A stretch of 48,225 nucleotides of DNA, from NCBI GenBank assembly GCA_026004875.1, contig BPJZ01000007.1, forward strand, positions 1 through 48,225, written 5' to 3'. Both the position numbers and the translations under genes were made by a program. Under the pieces are notes generated by a model, which was not told the origin of the DNA, searched no databases, and saw only the letters and a program-made list of their open reading frames with translations. Below are positions 1 through 9,903 of this stretch, piece by piece. Origin of the DNA: Candidatus Poribacteria bacterium (GTDB taxonomy: Bacteria > Poribacteria > WGA-4E > GCA-2687025). Each line of letters starts with the position of its first letter. Position 1 is the first letter of the stretch.

Positions 1-1311
1 GGAAACTCCGTACTCCTCGAACCGCTCCATGATCACCCGCGCTCCGAACGCGGTGGCCTCCATCAGGGCCCGGTAGACCTCCGCCGGCGTCGAACGGAGG
101 GTTAACCCGACAATCAGGCCCGAAAGCCGCTGATCCACCAGGACGGTCCGATTGCCGTTGTGCCAGTCGAGGGCCAACAGGCCGCTTTCGCCGGGCCGCA
201 GTCGAGCCGCTGCCTGGGTGAGTGTCTCGTGGGGTCTGCCCTTCGGGACGGATCACCTGAAACGAACCAGTTGAAGATGTCCCCGACCGCCGACTGTCCG
301 GCCCTCCAGACCGTAGTAGCCCGGAAGCACCGAGTCGCGAACAATGCCGCACAAGCCGGGGATGTCCGCAAGTGGTCGATCGGCGGGAGCGATCATGATG
401 TCGCAGGTGGAGGTGCCGATGATCTTGACCAGCACCCCCGGCTCGATGCCGGCTCCGACCGCCCCTAGGTGGGCGTCAAAGGCCCCCACGGCCACCGGAA
501 TCCCAGCCGGTAGACCCAACCGCTCGGCCCACTGGGGCGTGAGACGACCGGCTGCCTGAGAAACGTCGTACGCCCGATCGGGAAGCGTCCGGCGAACCCG
601 TACCAGCGCCGGGTCTAGCGCCGCCAAGAACTCCTCATCCGGATAACCGCCCCAGTCCGGGCTGAAGAAGGCTTTGTGGCCCGCCGCACAAACCGAACGC
701 CGCAGCCGCTCCGGGCGTTCGGTGCCCCGTCAGCGCCGCCGGAATCCAATCGGCGATCTCCACCCACGTGTGGGCGGCCTCAAAGACCTCCGGGTCCACC
801 CGAAGACAGTGAAGCATCTTTGCCCAGAACCACTCAGCGCTATAGCTCCCCCCGTACCGGGCAACGTAGTGCGGCCGCATCGCTCGGGCCTTTTGAGTAA
901 TCTCCGCGGGCCTCGGCGATGGGCGGTGTGGTCCTTCCACAGCCAGGCCTGAGCGTTCAGGTTGTTCCGAAACCGCTCGCTGAGGCCTAGCGGTCTACCC
1001 TCCGCATCCACCGGAAGCGGCGTCGAACCCGTCGTGTCCACCCCGATGCCGATCACACGGGAAGGATCGAACTCCGGATGGCCCCGCGCCCGATCCAGCG
1101 CCCCCCGAATGCTGGCCTCAGCGCCCAGCAGATAGTCGCCAGGATGCTGACGGGCCAGGTCCGGGTCGCTCGCGTCCAGAAGGATGCCCTGCTCCCCCGA
1201 CGGGTACGGGAACACGCACGTCCCGACCTCCTCCCCCGTCTGCACGTTGACGATCAGCGCCCGGACGGAGTTCGTCCCGTAGTCCAGTCCGATCGCGAAC
1301 GTCGGTCCCAT
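1..1311 (-). CDS. araB: Ribulokinase-type FGGY sugar kinase, 3' end off-window, frame-broken
   Basis: FGGY-family kinase that would phosphorylate L-ribulose or a related ketose with ATP in the cytoplasm. The N-terminus shows the phosphate-binding start [14 protein letters not shown] and the ribulokinase-like stretches FPYPSGEQG and [15 protein letters not shown]. Further on come the second-domain motifs [13 protein letters not shown] and [13 protein letters not shown]. About 437 codons are visible of a usual 550 or so; the C-terminus lies beyond base 1. At least three frame breaks (near 930, 640 and 300) split it, but conserved sequence resumes after each, so sequence error is likelier than decay. 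The ATG at 1311 follows the isomerase stop by 7 bases, so the two form an operon. The ribulokinase match is good by motif; true substrate (ribulose, fuculose or other) is not decided by sequence. Confidence 0.85.
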
Positions 1312-1318
1312 GGCGTCC

Positions 1319-2792
1319 TCACTCCGGCTGTGCTTCAGACGCCTGATGGCGGTACACGTCCCAGCCCAGGTACGTCCCCAGCGCCTCGGCCAGCACGATC
1401 GGCCACGTGGGTCAGCGTGGCGGCCACGTGGTGCGGGAAAGCCGTTGGCGCAGACGTGGCGCAGCAGGCGGCTCCAGGCTCGGGCACCTCGAAGACACGC
1501 CGTAGCCGCCGAAGGTCTCCAGCGGGTCCTCCGTGAACCGCCCCTCGCCCACGTGTAGGCCTGCGGATGCGGCCGCTGAACTCGTCGGTTGTCAGCCCGC
1601 AGAAGGTGAACGGCCCCGCCGCCAACCCGCCCCACCAGCGTCCCGTAGGTGTTCTCCTTGCCGACCGTGCCCGGCGATGATCTCCTGATAGTCCATCCGT
1701 TGCGACTCGAAAGAACGCCGCCGGCAGGTTGCTGCAGTGGAACACCACCCCCTTGTCCGGCTCGTCTCGGATAGTTGTTGTTCCAGTCCAGCAGCGCCGC
1801 GGGCCTCTGCCCGAGGCCTGCTGCAGCAGGTACATGCTCAGCACGCCCGGGATGTCCGCCTCGCAGGCGCTGGGGATCAGCCGGTTGCTGAGCATGCCTC
1901 ATCGGCGTGCAGGGCACCACGCCGGGTAGAACTCCTCGAGCGCCGTCCAGCACTGGATCGCCACCGCCTTGAAGCTCCTTCTCCTGCAAGAAACCGGTCG
2001 ATCGCCACGCCCAGCTTGGCCAGCTTGTACGAGGCTCTCCTCCGGGACGCCCTGGGCGCTCGGTGTACGCCCGGATCTCTTCCAGCTTCTGCTGCCGACC
2101 GGGCGGCTCCTGATCGGTCATGCGCCGGATCCACCCCAGCAGCTCCGAAAGGTCCAGCGGCTCGACGGTGATGCCCGGCCCGCTCGAGCAGCTTTTTCGC
2201 TGTACCGCACGGTGTTGAAGGCGGCCGGCCGCGCGCCGATCTGGCCGATCCGGCAGCCCGCGCAGCGAACGCGAACCACGCGACAGACGCCCGCAAAGCG
2301 CCGCAGCTCCGCCCGAAACGCCTCGGAGCTGTGCGGGATCCGCCGTGTGTCAGCCGGGCGGCAGCGAGTAGCGGATGCCGTACTGGTACAGGTTGTTGCA
2401 GACCGAAATCTTGCCGCAGAAAGCTGTCCGCGGCGGTACTGGATCGACATCCGGTCCGGCTGGTCCGGAAACGCGTGCACCAGCACCGGGCACGTTCGAT
2501 CCCCGCCCAGCGCAGAGCGTATTCGCGATCGCCCGCTCGTCGCCGAAGTTGGGAAGCGTGACCAGCACGCCGTCCAGTTCAGCCCTGATGCGCTTCGAAA
2601 AAACTCCGCGTACTGCCGCGCTTCTTCGGCCAGGCTTTCCACGGCGCCGTTGCGCGTGGCCTCCTCCGGCAGCATCAGGGCCCGGATCCCCTCCGACCTC
2701 CAGGACCTCCAAGACCTTCCGGCGGCCCTCCGTGCACAGATGGGCCGGGAAAAAGCCCACGGTTGCCGACCAGCACGCCCCAGTGTAACCAT
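1319..2792 (-). CDS. L-fucose/L-arabinose isomerase-family protein, frame-broken
   Basis: Aldose-ketose isomerase of the COG2407 type, expected to supply the ketose used by the kinase downstream. Stitching frames gives an N-terminus reading VTLGVLVGNRGFFP then AHLCTEGR, a middle with VAIQCWTALEEF and SACEADIPGVLSMYLL, the motif DEPDKGVVFHCSNLP, and a C-terminus with GPFTFCGLTTDEF, NGFPHHVAATLTH and GWDVYRHQASEAQPE before TGA at 1319. About 491 codons, normal for the family. The ATG at 2792 is chosen because GGAGGAGG lies just upstream and the family N-terminus follows directly once one G is removed from a G-run. Six or more indels break it, the densest in the window; all look like homopolymer errors. 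A promoter is visible at 2865-2893. Substrate (L-arabinose or L-fucose) is unresolved. Confidence 0.8.
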
Positions 2793-2864
2793 CCCTCTGG
2801 AACCTCCTCCCCTGACGTTCTCGGAACGCTTGCCCTCCACGACACCATGGCCGACGCCATTCCA

Positions 2865-2893
2865 ATCATAGGGAAGTCAGGTTTTACATGCAA
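2865..2893 (-). promoter_or_regulatory. Sigma-70-like promoter of the isomerase-kinase operon
   Basis: On the minus strand a TTGCAT -35 box (2888-2893) and a TATGAT -10 box (2865-2870) stand 17 bases apart, about 70 bases before the isomerase start. No clear operator was seen around it. Confidence 0.5.
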
Positions 2894-3030
2894 GTCTCTT
2901 TCTCCTCCCCTTTCCGAGCTCAAGGCTCAGTTTGCACCTGCCGGCCCCCTTTGAAAGAATGACCCCATCGGCAAGAAGTGATCGCCGTTTTGGGACGAAC
3001 CCTTTGGATTGGACCGGGGAGGAGACCGCC

Positions 3031-4387
3031 ATGCTCGGACGTATCTACGAACTGGAGCTGGTCGCAGAGGGACTCCCCCGAGACGGACTCGCCGGTCTCC
3101 CTGCGACTGGACTTTGGAGAGCTGCTCCGACCTCAGGGCGGCACGGGACGAGTCGACGCCCAAGCGATCGAGCTGTTCCGTCTGGCGGGAGGACGGCGGG
3201 AGCCGGTCGTCTTTCAGTTCACACCGGAGCCTCAGCGCCGCGTGGAGGGCCGAGGGCAGCACCCCTCCGTCAGGACACCGGTCAGCTGGTCGGGAAGCTG
3301 GTCGGCCAAGACGCCCCCGCCCTCCCTGCGCACCACGGGAACGCTGACCTGGATCGCTCGGGGCGGCTCCAGCCGCCGGGAACGGCTTCGGCTCCGCGTC
3401 CTTGAGCCGACCGAGGGAATCGTCGTTCAGGTGCCCTACCCCCGCACGACCTCCGCTTCTTCGACGCCGCCGGAAGGGCCACTCGACCAAAGCACGTCGC
3501 TACCATGCTCATCCGGCCGCAACGACTGCTGTACGAACGCCTCGAAGTCTGGGAGGAGAACCGACCGATTGCCGGCTACGTCGTGGACGGAGAGGAACGA
3601 CCGTTTCTCTATCCCCTGTTCACGCCGGGCGGGACCCTCGTCACCTCCTACGGCAAGAGCCACGACCCCACCGGAAGCCACGACCATCACAAATCGGTCT
3701 GGATCGGCCACCGGGACGTGGACGGATGTAACTTCTGGGAGCTGGGGGAGTGCTTCATCCGCCATCGGGGCTTCCTACTTTTGGAGGACGGGCCTCTGTT
3801 CGCCCGAGTCGTCCAGCGGACTCAGTGGAGCTCCGACGGAACCGAGCGGCTGCGCGACCGGCGAGAGTGGCTCTTTTGGAGGCACCAAGGGGCAGGCCGA
3901 TGCGTAGACCTTATCCTGACGATCCAGGCCCCCGACGAACGGGGGGTGGAGATCGGTCGTTCCCCCTTCGGCTGGCTTGGGGTTCGGGTGGATCCGCGCC
4001 TCTCCGTCTTCGACGGAGGAGGGGAGATCCAAAACAGCCGCGGCCAACGGAACGAACAGGAGGCTCACCGACAGCCGGCAGAGTGGATCGACCTCTCCGG
4101 TCCGGCCACGCCGGAACGCTGGGCCGGCGTCACGCTGATGGATCATCCGGACAACCCGAACCACCCGACCGTCTGGCACTGCCGCAACGACGGCTGGGCC
4201 GGCTCTTCGGTCACGGCTCACGAGCCGATCCGCCTGGAGGCCGGCCGAGACGCGAACGTGGCGCTATCGGCTCTACGCCCACGACGGAAACGCGGAGGAG
4301 AGCGAGGCCGAACGGATCTACGCGGCGTACTCGGCGCGGCCCTCGGTGCGAATCGAGTGCGTCGAGAGGATCGCCTCCGGATCGTGA
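3031..4387 (+). CDS. DUF6807 (PmoA-like) family protein, frame-broken
   Basis: Member of the family Pfam calls DUF6807, older name methane oxygenase PmoA; its biochemical role is unknown and it is common in carbohydrate loci of Planctomycetes-like bacteria. The hallmark is TLVTSYGKSHDPTG then HDHHKSVWIGHRDVDG and FWELGE, followed by VTLMDHPDNPNHPT and VWHCRNDGW. ATG at 3031 has GGGGAGGAG upstream. Three frame changes occur near 3075, 3440 and 4255; the last restores TWRYRLYAHDG and a stop at 4385. Length about 452 codons. It is divergent from the isomerase operon and its 3' end overlaps the convergent dihydrouridine synthase gene by 70 bases. The family call is firm; the function is not known. 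Confidence 0.75.
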
Positions 4388-5378
4388 CGCTTTGCCAACG
4401 CGGGAAACTCCCTCAAAAGCCGATCGCGCAGCGGCGGAAGGTCCTCGTAGGTCATGATCTCCGCCCGGAGCCGTGAGGCCCCCGGAAAGCCGTTCACATA
4501 GCTCTTCACGTGCTTCCGAAGCTGTCGGACCGCGATCGGTCCTTTGAGGGCGTAGGCAAGCTCCAAATGTTCCAGAATAAACGGCGATCCGCTCCTCAAC
4601 CGTCGGCTCCGGCGGCAGCACGCCATTGCGGAGATACTCCCGGGCGCGCCGGAAGATCCACGGGTTCCCGATCGCCCCACGCCCGATCATGATCCCGTCC
4701 ACACCCGTTTCGGCAAACCGGCGAGCGGCGTCCTCCGGCGTCTTCACGTCTCCATTTCCGATGATCGGGACGGAGGCCACCTCCTTGGCGCGGCGAATCC
4801 ACTCCCAGTTGGCCTGCCCCCGAAACATCTGGCAACGGGTGCGACCGTGAAAAGTGATCGCCTGGGCGCCCGCTCGCTCCATTCGCTCGACCGTCTCCTC
4901 GACGTTGATCGAGCGCTCGTCCCAGCCGGTTCGGGTCTTGACGGTCACGGGGATCCCGTAGGGGCGCATCGCTTCGACGACCGCGGCGGTGATCTCCTCC
5001 ATCCGATCGGGATAACGGAGCAGTCCGGAGCCGGCACAGGTGTTCCGGTCGCCAGCGGCGATCCGTTTGACAGGGCAGCCAAAGTTGATGTCCACCAAAT
5101 CGGGGCGGAGCTGAGCCGCCGTCCGAGCGGCCTCAACCATCGCCTCGATCCGATTGCCGTAGATCTGAATCCCAAACGGTCGCTCCGCCTCCGAGAAGCG
5201 GAGCTTCTCCAGAACCGGCTCCACCTCCCGCGCGATTCCCTCCGCGGGAACAAACTCGGTGTAGACGACCGCCGCTCCAAAGCGCTTACAGAGCAACCGA
5301 AACGCCTGATCGGTGACGTCCCTCCATCGGCGCCAAAAGCAACGGCTGAAACCCCAAATCGAGCGTGCCAATCCGCAT
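4318..5378 (-). CDS. dusB: tRNA-dihydrouridine synthase
   Basis: FMN enzyme that reduces uridines in tRNA D-loops. TIM-barrel sequence runs from LLLAPMEDVTDQAFR through VDINFGCPVKRIA (catalytic Cys in the GCP motif), VTVKTRTGWDE, ITFHGRTRCQMF, PIIGNGDVKTPEDA and GIMIGRGAIGNPWIF, then a helical C-terminal domain with LRKHVKSYVNGFPG. About 353 codons, normal. The start at 5378 gives MRIGTLDLGFQPLLLAP; one indel near 5320 and one near 4580 must be corrected. The segment after the catalytic Cys (AGDRNTCAGSGLL) is slightly longer than I expect, perhaps another indel pair. It follows the MOSC gene by 59 bases on the same strand. The DusB subgroup is by general resemblance. Confidence 0.88.
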
Positions 5379-5437
5379 CGTTCCCCGTCGAACGGTTCGT
5401 TCCCGGAACAAGTCTTCCGTTTCTATCGTAGCCCATC

Positions 5438-6090
5438 TCAGACAGGACCGTCCGGAGGCAGCCGGCGGCGGAGCGCTTCCTTCCATCCCTCCGGCACGGC
5501 GGCGATTTGAAGCGCCTGAGCAACCCGCGCCGGGTCCGGGTTGGGGAAGTGGCGTAGCCGGAACAGCTCGGCAACTGTGATCCCCCGCGGATCGCGAAAC
5601 TCCAAAGAGATGGGGTCGCCCGCCCCAACGGTCCCAGGCTCCAGCACCCGAAGGAAGAACCCGTACCGCCCCGACTCGGTGAACCAGCCCACCATCTCCG
5701 ACAATCCAAAAGCAACCCAAGCTTGTAACAGGGCACTCGAGGATGGGTCACCTCGACCAATGCTTCGCCGATCCGGTACCGGTCCCCAATTCGAACCCGG
5801 TCGCTCGGCATCCCCTCTACCGTTAGGTTCTCCCCAAAGCCCCCAAAGGGAAGGCTCGGACGACCCAACCGCTCCTCCCAATAGCGGTAGTCCTCAATCG
5901 TATAGGCGTAAGCCGCTCGATCGGGGCCGCCGTGGGCCTTCCGATCCGCCTGAGCGTCGCCCTCGAACCCAAGCCGAGTCAACCGCACCCTTCCCGACGC
6001 AGGCGCTTTAAAGATACCGGTGGCGACAGTTCCCCGCTCTCGATCGGGCAGCATCCGAACGCCGCCCACACTCACCGCCAAAACTCGCAT
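5438..6090 (-). CDS. MOSC domain protein, YiiM-like
   Basis: MOSC domains bind molybdenum-cofactor-type sulfur carriers; YiiM-like members are linked to reduction of N-hydroxylated compounds. Visible are GFEGDAQADRKAHGGPDRA, the family signature around VYAYTIEDY-like residues (here AYAYTIEDYRYWEERLG), FGENLTVEGM and VTHPRVPCYKLG with the conserved Cys. The C-terminus VAQALQIAAVPEGWKEALRRRL matches the small three-helix domain of YiiM. One frame break lies near 5735, after CYKLG. ATG at 6090 is preceded by GGAGACG and sits 4 bases after the alcohol dehydrogenase stop, so the two are co-transcribed. Confidence 0.85.
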
Positions 6091-6094
6091 GGGC

Positions 6095-7204
6095 CTACGT
6101 CTCCTCAAACACAACGACACCGCGAATGTTCCGACCGGCCCGAAGATCGTCGAAGGCCTCGTTGACCTGATCCAGCGTGTAGGTGCGGCTGACCAACTCG
6201 TCTAACAGCAACTGTCCTTGAAAATAAAGCTGCAGATAGCGGAGCATGTCCACCCGCATCCGAGCGGAACCGTACATCGAACCGATCAGCCGTCGCTCCC
6301 CGTAGGGGAACAAGGACGCTGGAACCGAGATGGTCGCCTCGCCCGGTGCGATCCCGATCACTACTGCCGTGCCGCCAAAACGAAGCATTCGGAACGCCTG
6401 CTCGATTGTTGTTGGGTTCCCGATCGCCTCAAAAGCGTAGTCCACCCCCTCCCCTTCGGTTAGCTCCAGCACCTGCTGGACGGGATCGCCCAAGGAGGCG
6501 TCCACGCAGTCGGTCGCCCCAAAGCGCCGGGCCGCCTCCAGCTTCTCCGCGATCCGGTCCACCACGATGACGCGAGAGGCGTGGGCCAGACGCGCCCCCT
6601 GAACAACGTTGATCCCCACTCCGCCAGCCCCCAGGACGGCAACGGTGCTCCCCGGCTCCACCTTGGCGGTGTTCAAAACGGCCCCCACCCCTGTGGTCAC
6701 CGCGCAGCCCAGTAATGCCGCCCGATCCAGCGGAGTCCCCGGCGGAACGGGAACGACCGCCTGCTCCGAAACGACCGTGTACTCCGAAAGCGTGCCGGTT
6801 CGGGTCATCATGTTGTATCGTCGACCGTCTTTGTGAAACGGCTTAGTCCCGTCAATCAGCCCACCGCGCGGCTGGAGCCAAAAGCTCAAACAAAGGTTCG
6901 GACGCCCCACGGTGCAGAAGCGACAGCGACCACAAGGCGTGATGAAGCTGAGCATCACCCGATCGCCCGGCCGAACGCTCCGAACCCCCGGCCCCACTTC
7001 GACCACCGTTCCGGCCCCTTCGTGGCCAACGACGAAGGGAAGGGGCATCGGAATGGTGCCGGTGATCGCTGACAGATCGCTGTGACAGACACCGCTCGCC
7101 GCCAGCTTGACCAGAACCTGCCCCGTCTGGGGCGGATCCAACTCTAGCTCCTCGACAACCAACGGCGCGTTCCGACGGTAGGCGATCGCTGCGCGAGTTC
7201 TCAT
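6095..7204 (-). CDS. Zinc-dependent alcohol dehydrogenase (class III-like MDR)
   Basis: Medium-chain NAD(P)-dependent dehydrogenase of 369 residues, unbroken. The catalytic zinc ligands are in GVCHSD, GHEGAG and LLGCAVTTGVGAV; the structural zinc is held by CGRCRFCTVGRPNLC. The Rossmann fold follows with VLGAGGVGINVVQGA and an acidic residue in VIVVD, suggesting NAD preference. The cysteine at LLGC and overall pattern resemble class III (formaldehyde/S-hydroxymethylglutathione) and related primary-alcohol enzymes. ATG at 7204 is chosen over an upstream in-frame ATG because family sequence begins there. A promoter lies at 7260-7288. Its proximity to PduL leaves open a role in aldehyde reduction, which is inference only. 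Confidence 0.9.
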   Translation of the reverse strand: MRTRAAIAYRRNAPLVVEELELDPPQTGQVLVKLAASGVCHSDLSAITGTIPMPLPFVVGHEGAGTVVEVGPGVRSVRPGDRVMLSFITPCGRCRFCTVGRPNLCLSFWLQPRGGLIDGTKPFHKDGRRYNMMTRTGTLSEYTVVSEQAVVPVPPGTPLDRAALLGCAVTTGVGAVLNTAKVEPGSTVAVLGAGGVGINVVQGARLAHASRVIVVDRIAEKLEAARRFGATDCVDASLGDPVQQVLELTEGEGVDYAFEAIGNPTTIEQAFRMLRFGGTAVVIGIAPGEATISVPASLFPYGERRLIGSMYGSARMRVDMLRYLQLYFQGQLLLDELVSRTYTLDQVNEAFDDLRAGRNIRGVVVFEET

Positions 7205-7259
7205 CGGCCCGGCCCTTCGTCTGAAAAGATGAACGCCAAGGCTCTGACCTCTCGCCCCA

Positions 7260-7288
7260 ATAGTAGGCGTTCCGCTCCCCCTGCTCAA
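7260..7288 (-). promoter_or_regulatory. Promoter of the adh-MOSC-dus operon
   Basis: Minus-strand TTGAGC (7283-7288) and TACTAT (7260-7265) with a 17-base spacer, about 55 bases upstream of the dehydrogenase start. Confidence 0.5.
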
Positions 7289-7324
7289 CCGGGTCCGGAG
7301 AGACGCCGTTCCTGAGGGGAAGAT

Positions 7325-7353
7325 TTGCCATTTAGTTCATAAAATCGTAATCT
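7325..7353 (+). promoter_or_regulatory. Promoter of the first LamG gene
   Basis: TTGCCA (7325-7330), 17-base AT-rich spacer, TAATCT (7348-7353). A strong Shine-Dalgarno AGGAGG follows just before the GTG start at 7415. Confidence 0.4.
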
Positions 7354-7414
7354 CCCTCCAAACGGAATAAGAGGCTTCAAACCAGAGAGGGGACACCAAG
7401 AGGAGGACAGAACC

Positions 7415-8208
7415 GTGAAGAAGGGCTGGCGATGGACGGCGTTGGTCGGAGGGATCGCAACAGGCCTTGCGGCCCTCGCCGGAAACGGCGACGTGGACGT
7501 CAAAGGCCCACAGCTCTACATCTGGCACCTGGACGAAGGAAGAGGGGAGGAGGTCCAAGAGGCCCAAGGAAAGGGGGCCCGCTGGCCTCCTCACCGGCGA
7601 CGTCCAGTGGGTGGAGGGGGCCGCCGGAACGGGGACTGCTGTTCTCCGGCGCCGTCGGAGACCCGCAGTACGTAGACTTCCCCGGCCGACGATCACCTGG
7701 ACATCACGGATCAACTGACGCTAGCAGCGTGGATCTCGATCGAGGCAATCCCTCAAGGCGGCGGCGAGAACAAAGGAACTATCTTCTTCAAGAACACCTA
7801 CTACTTGCAGGTTGAGCCCGGCAGCGGTAGCTTGGCCTACTACTTTTACGACACGGACAACCCCGGCTACCACCTCTCAGCGAACGCAGTTCCAGCGGAC
7901 GGCTCCTGGGTGCACGTTGCCGTGAGTTGGGACGGCTCCACGGCTCGGTTCTACATCAACGGCGAGCAGGACCCTAACGAGATCGCCCAAAAAAGGGCCG
8001 GGCCGAAGCACTCCAACGCGACACGTCTTCGTCGGTGGAGAGAACAATCCCTGCTGCCCTCGGTTTTTCCAGGGAAAGATTGACGAACTGGCGATCGCCA
8101 ACTACGCTCTGAGCGCTGCCGAAATCCGCGAGCTGATGCGCGCAACTCTGGACGTCTCCCCTCGCGGAAAGCTGGCAACCCGCCTGGGCCGCGCTCAAAC
8201 GCCGATGA
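7415..8208 (+). CDS. Secreted LamG/concanavalin-like protein with shared C-terminal tail (copy 1), frame-broken
   Basis: Predicted exported protein with one LamG-type beta-sandwich, a fold that usually binds sugars or proteins. The GTG start gives a basic-hydrophobic leader (KKGWRWTALVGGIATGLAALAG). Then come LYIWHLDEGRGEE, DITDQLTLAAWISIEAI, GSWVHVAVSWDGSTARFYING and KIDELAIANYALSAAEI, all typical LamG strands. Three or more indels break the frame. Removing one C near 8181 restores the end LDVSPRGKLATAWAALKRR and a stop at 8206, matching the tails of the LamG genes at 23776 and 24647. It stands alone between a divergent operon and pduL. Ligand unknown. Confidence 0.75.
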
Positions 8209-8236
8209 AAACACCAACAAAGCACTTCACCTTCAC

Positions 8237-8263
8237 AAGGGCTCTTCTCGAGCGAGGGCCCTT
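8237..8263 (+). terminator. Weak hairpin after the LamG gene
   Basis: AAGGGC at 8237-8242 pairs with GCCCTT at 8258-8263 across a 15-base loop, followed only by TTGAAA. It may be a weak terminator; it runs into the proposed pduL -35 box. Confidence 0.3.
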
Positions 8264-8292
8264 TGAAATCTCCAGAAGAGGGGTGATATATT
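8263..8292 (+). promoter_or_regulatory. Promoter of pduL operon
   Basis: TTGAAA (8263-8268) and TATATT (8287-8292) with an 18-base spacer, about 35 bases before the pduL ATG, which has GCGGAGG as ribosome binding site. Confidence 0.4.
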
Positions 8293-8327
8293 CCTTCTCG
8301 GAGCCCAGGACCGAAGAGCGGAGGCCG

Positions 8328-9067
8328 ATGGACCGCGAAGAGCTGATCGAGATCATCAAGGCGCGGGTGCTCAGCGAACTGAACGCCCCCCGCCGGGACG
8401 TCTCCGCAGAGCACGGGGACTACGACCGGATTCCCTTCCTCTCTTACGCGGACGAGGTGCGCGCCTGCAGGACAACAGCCGGAAAGCGATTGATTCCCGT
8501 CGGCGTCTCAGCTCGTCATTGCCACGTCACGCAAGAGCATCTGGAAGTCCTCTACGGCCCAGGGTATGAGCTGACGGTTTATACCAAGCTGTATCAGCCG
8601 GGGGAGTTTGCCGCCAACGAGACGGTTGACGATCGTCGGGCCGCGTATGCGAGCGATCGAGCGGGTGCGGATCCTGGGGGCCGGTCCGGCGCTACACTCA
8701 GGTGGAGCTCGCGCCGACAGACTTGCGTCATCTTAGGGGTCAACGCGCCGATCCGCAACTCCGGCGACCTGGAGGACGCCGCGCCGATCACGATCGTCGG
8801 GCCGAAGGGATCCCTGTACCTCAAAGCGGCCATCTGTCCGACCCCGCCACATCCATTTAAACCCAAGCGAGGCAAAGTAGCTAACGGCGTCCAGGACGGC
8901 GACCGAGTGATGGTGCGCGTGGGGAGGGGAACGGGCGCTCACCTTTGAAAACGTCCTGATCCGGGTTCACCCCAAAAGTGATCGCCCAGATGCACCTGGA
9001 CACCGACGACGCCAACGCTGCCGGACTCAAGGGCGGCGAGGGCATCGAGATGATCATCTGCGACTGA
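8328..9067 (+). CDS. pduL: PduL-type phosphate propanoyltransferase with N-terminal encapsulation-like helix, frame-broken
   Basis: Zinc phosphotransacylase that converts acyl-CoA and phosphate to acyl phosphate, in many bacteria inside a microcompartment. Diagnostic sequence: IPVGVSARHCHVT (first metal-binding histidines), YELTVYTKLYQPGEFAANETV, VILGVNAPIRNSGDL and GPKGSLYLK. A second RHIHLNP motif appears near 8840 when one C is removed. The end reads IAQMHLDTDDANAAG and IEMIICD before TGA at 9065. Five or more small indels break it. The first 19 residues (MDREELIEIIKARVLSELN) form an amphipathic helix followed by a linker, the layout of PduL encapsulation peptides. No shell gene is in the window. 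Family call is firm; encapsulation is inferred. Confidence 0.85.
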
Positions 9068-9080
9068 ACAGGAGCCGCCG

Positions 9081-9841
9081 ATGAGCTCGCCCGACCGGGA
9101 ACAGTTGATCGAACGGGTGATCCGCGAGGTCCCTCCAGCGGCTCCAAGAGGGAAGGCTCCCCCTCCCCCGCCGCCGCGGCCCACCGGTCCTCGAGTGGCC
9201 GTTGTCCTGAGCGCGACCGTTTCTGAGACGCTCGGAGAGCTGTTCCAGCGCCTTGAAGGGGCGCGGCTATACGCTCGATCGGGTCGGAGCCTCGTTTCTG
9301 CTGCCGGAGAGCACCGGTGCGCGCCTGAGCCGGTGGCTTTCGGAACGAGTGACTCTCCGGGATCGCTTTGCCGCCGACCACGGTGGCCCTGCTGGCGCCG
9401 GAGCTGGCGCTGACCGACGCGGCCAAGCTTGCCCAAGGGATCCTGGACGACGTACCACCCCGCCTGGATATGGACCGCGCTGGCCCGCTCGCATCCCCGG
9501 TTCTAACGCCAGCCCTGGCGAGGGCTTTCAGCAGCGAGCTGCCCACCCCACTGAAACGGATCGCCGATGAGGCACGTGCCTCTAGTGAACGGTTAGGCGT
9601 CCGCTGGGTGGAACGGAACGCACTCCACCGCGCCTTGACCGCCCAGGTGGCCGCGCCGGAGCCGGTTGAGACGATCCATCTGCCCAGCGTCTCCGGCCGA
9701 CTGCTGGTAACCGAAGAGATGATGAACAACCTGGCCGAGGGCACCCGCGAAATCGTCGTGCCCCCCTCGGCGATCCTGACCCCCTTGGCTCGCGACGTGG
9801 CCCGACGTCGGGGAATCCGAATCCGCTACCGTGACCGGTAG
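9081..9841 (+). CDS. Flavoprotein-like putative microcompartment protein with N-terminal helix and proline linker, frame-broken
   Basis: After correcting about three indels the protein has a short amphipathic helix (SPDREQLIERVIREV), a proline-rich linker (KAPPPPPPRPTGP), then an alpha/beta domain starting RVAVVLSATVSETLGELF. A segment reading VALLAPELALTDAAKLAQGI plus LDDVPP resembles flavoprotein-fold proteins found in microcompartment loci. The C-terminus LLVTEEMMNNLAEGTREIVV then ILTPLARDVARRRGIRIR recalls a short motif at the end of EutT-like and other microcompartment proteins. ATG at 9081 has AGGAG and follows pduL by 13 bases, so both share a transcript. The helix-plus-linker start matches that of the PduL neighbour. 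Flavin binding is not proven by any motif I can name. Confidence 0.6.
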
Positions 9842-9903
9842 AACTGCTTGAGGCTATCATTCCGGTGAGCTTGAAGATCGGAAAATCGGGCAGGAGTTGC
9901 CGC

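Noticed and set aside
730..2121. A 463-codon minus-strand open frame spanning the kinase and isomerase genes
   Set aside because: It joins wrong-frame parts of both genes; only short pieces match family sequence. It is a by-product of the indels.
1319..2792. Programmed frameshifting in the isomerase gene
   Set aside because: Breaks are too many, go both ways, and lie in ordinary homopolymers without a slippery heptamer plus structure.
1..9841. A full microcompartment locus
   Set aside because: No BMC-H or EutN/CcmL-type shell sequence is present in any frame, so only the cargo-like genes are claimed.
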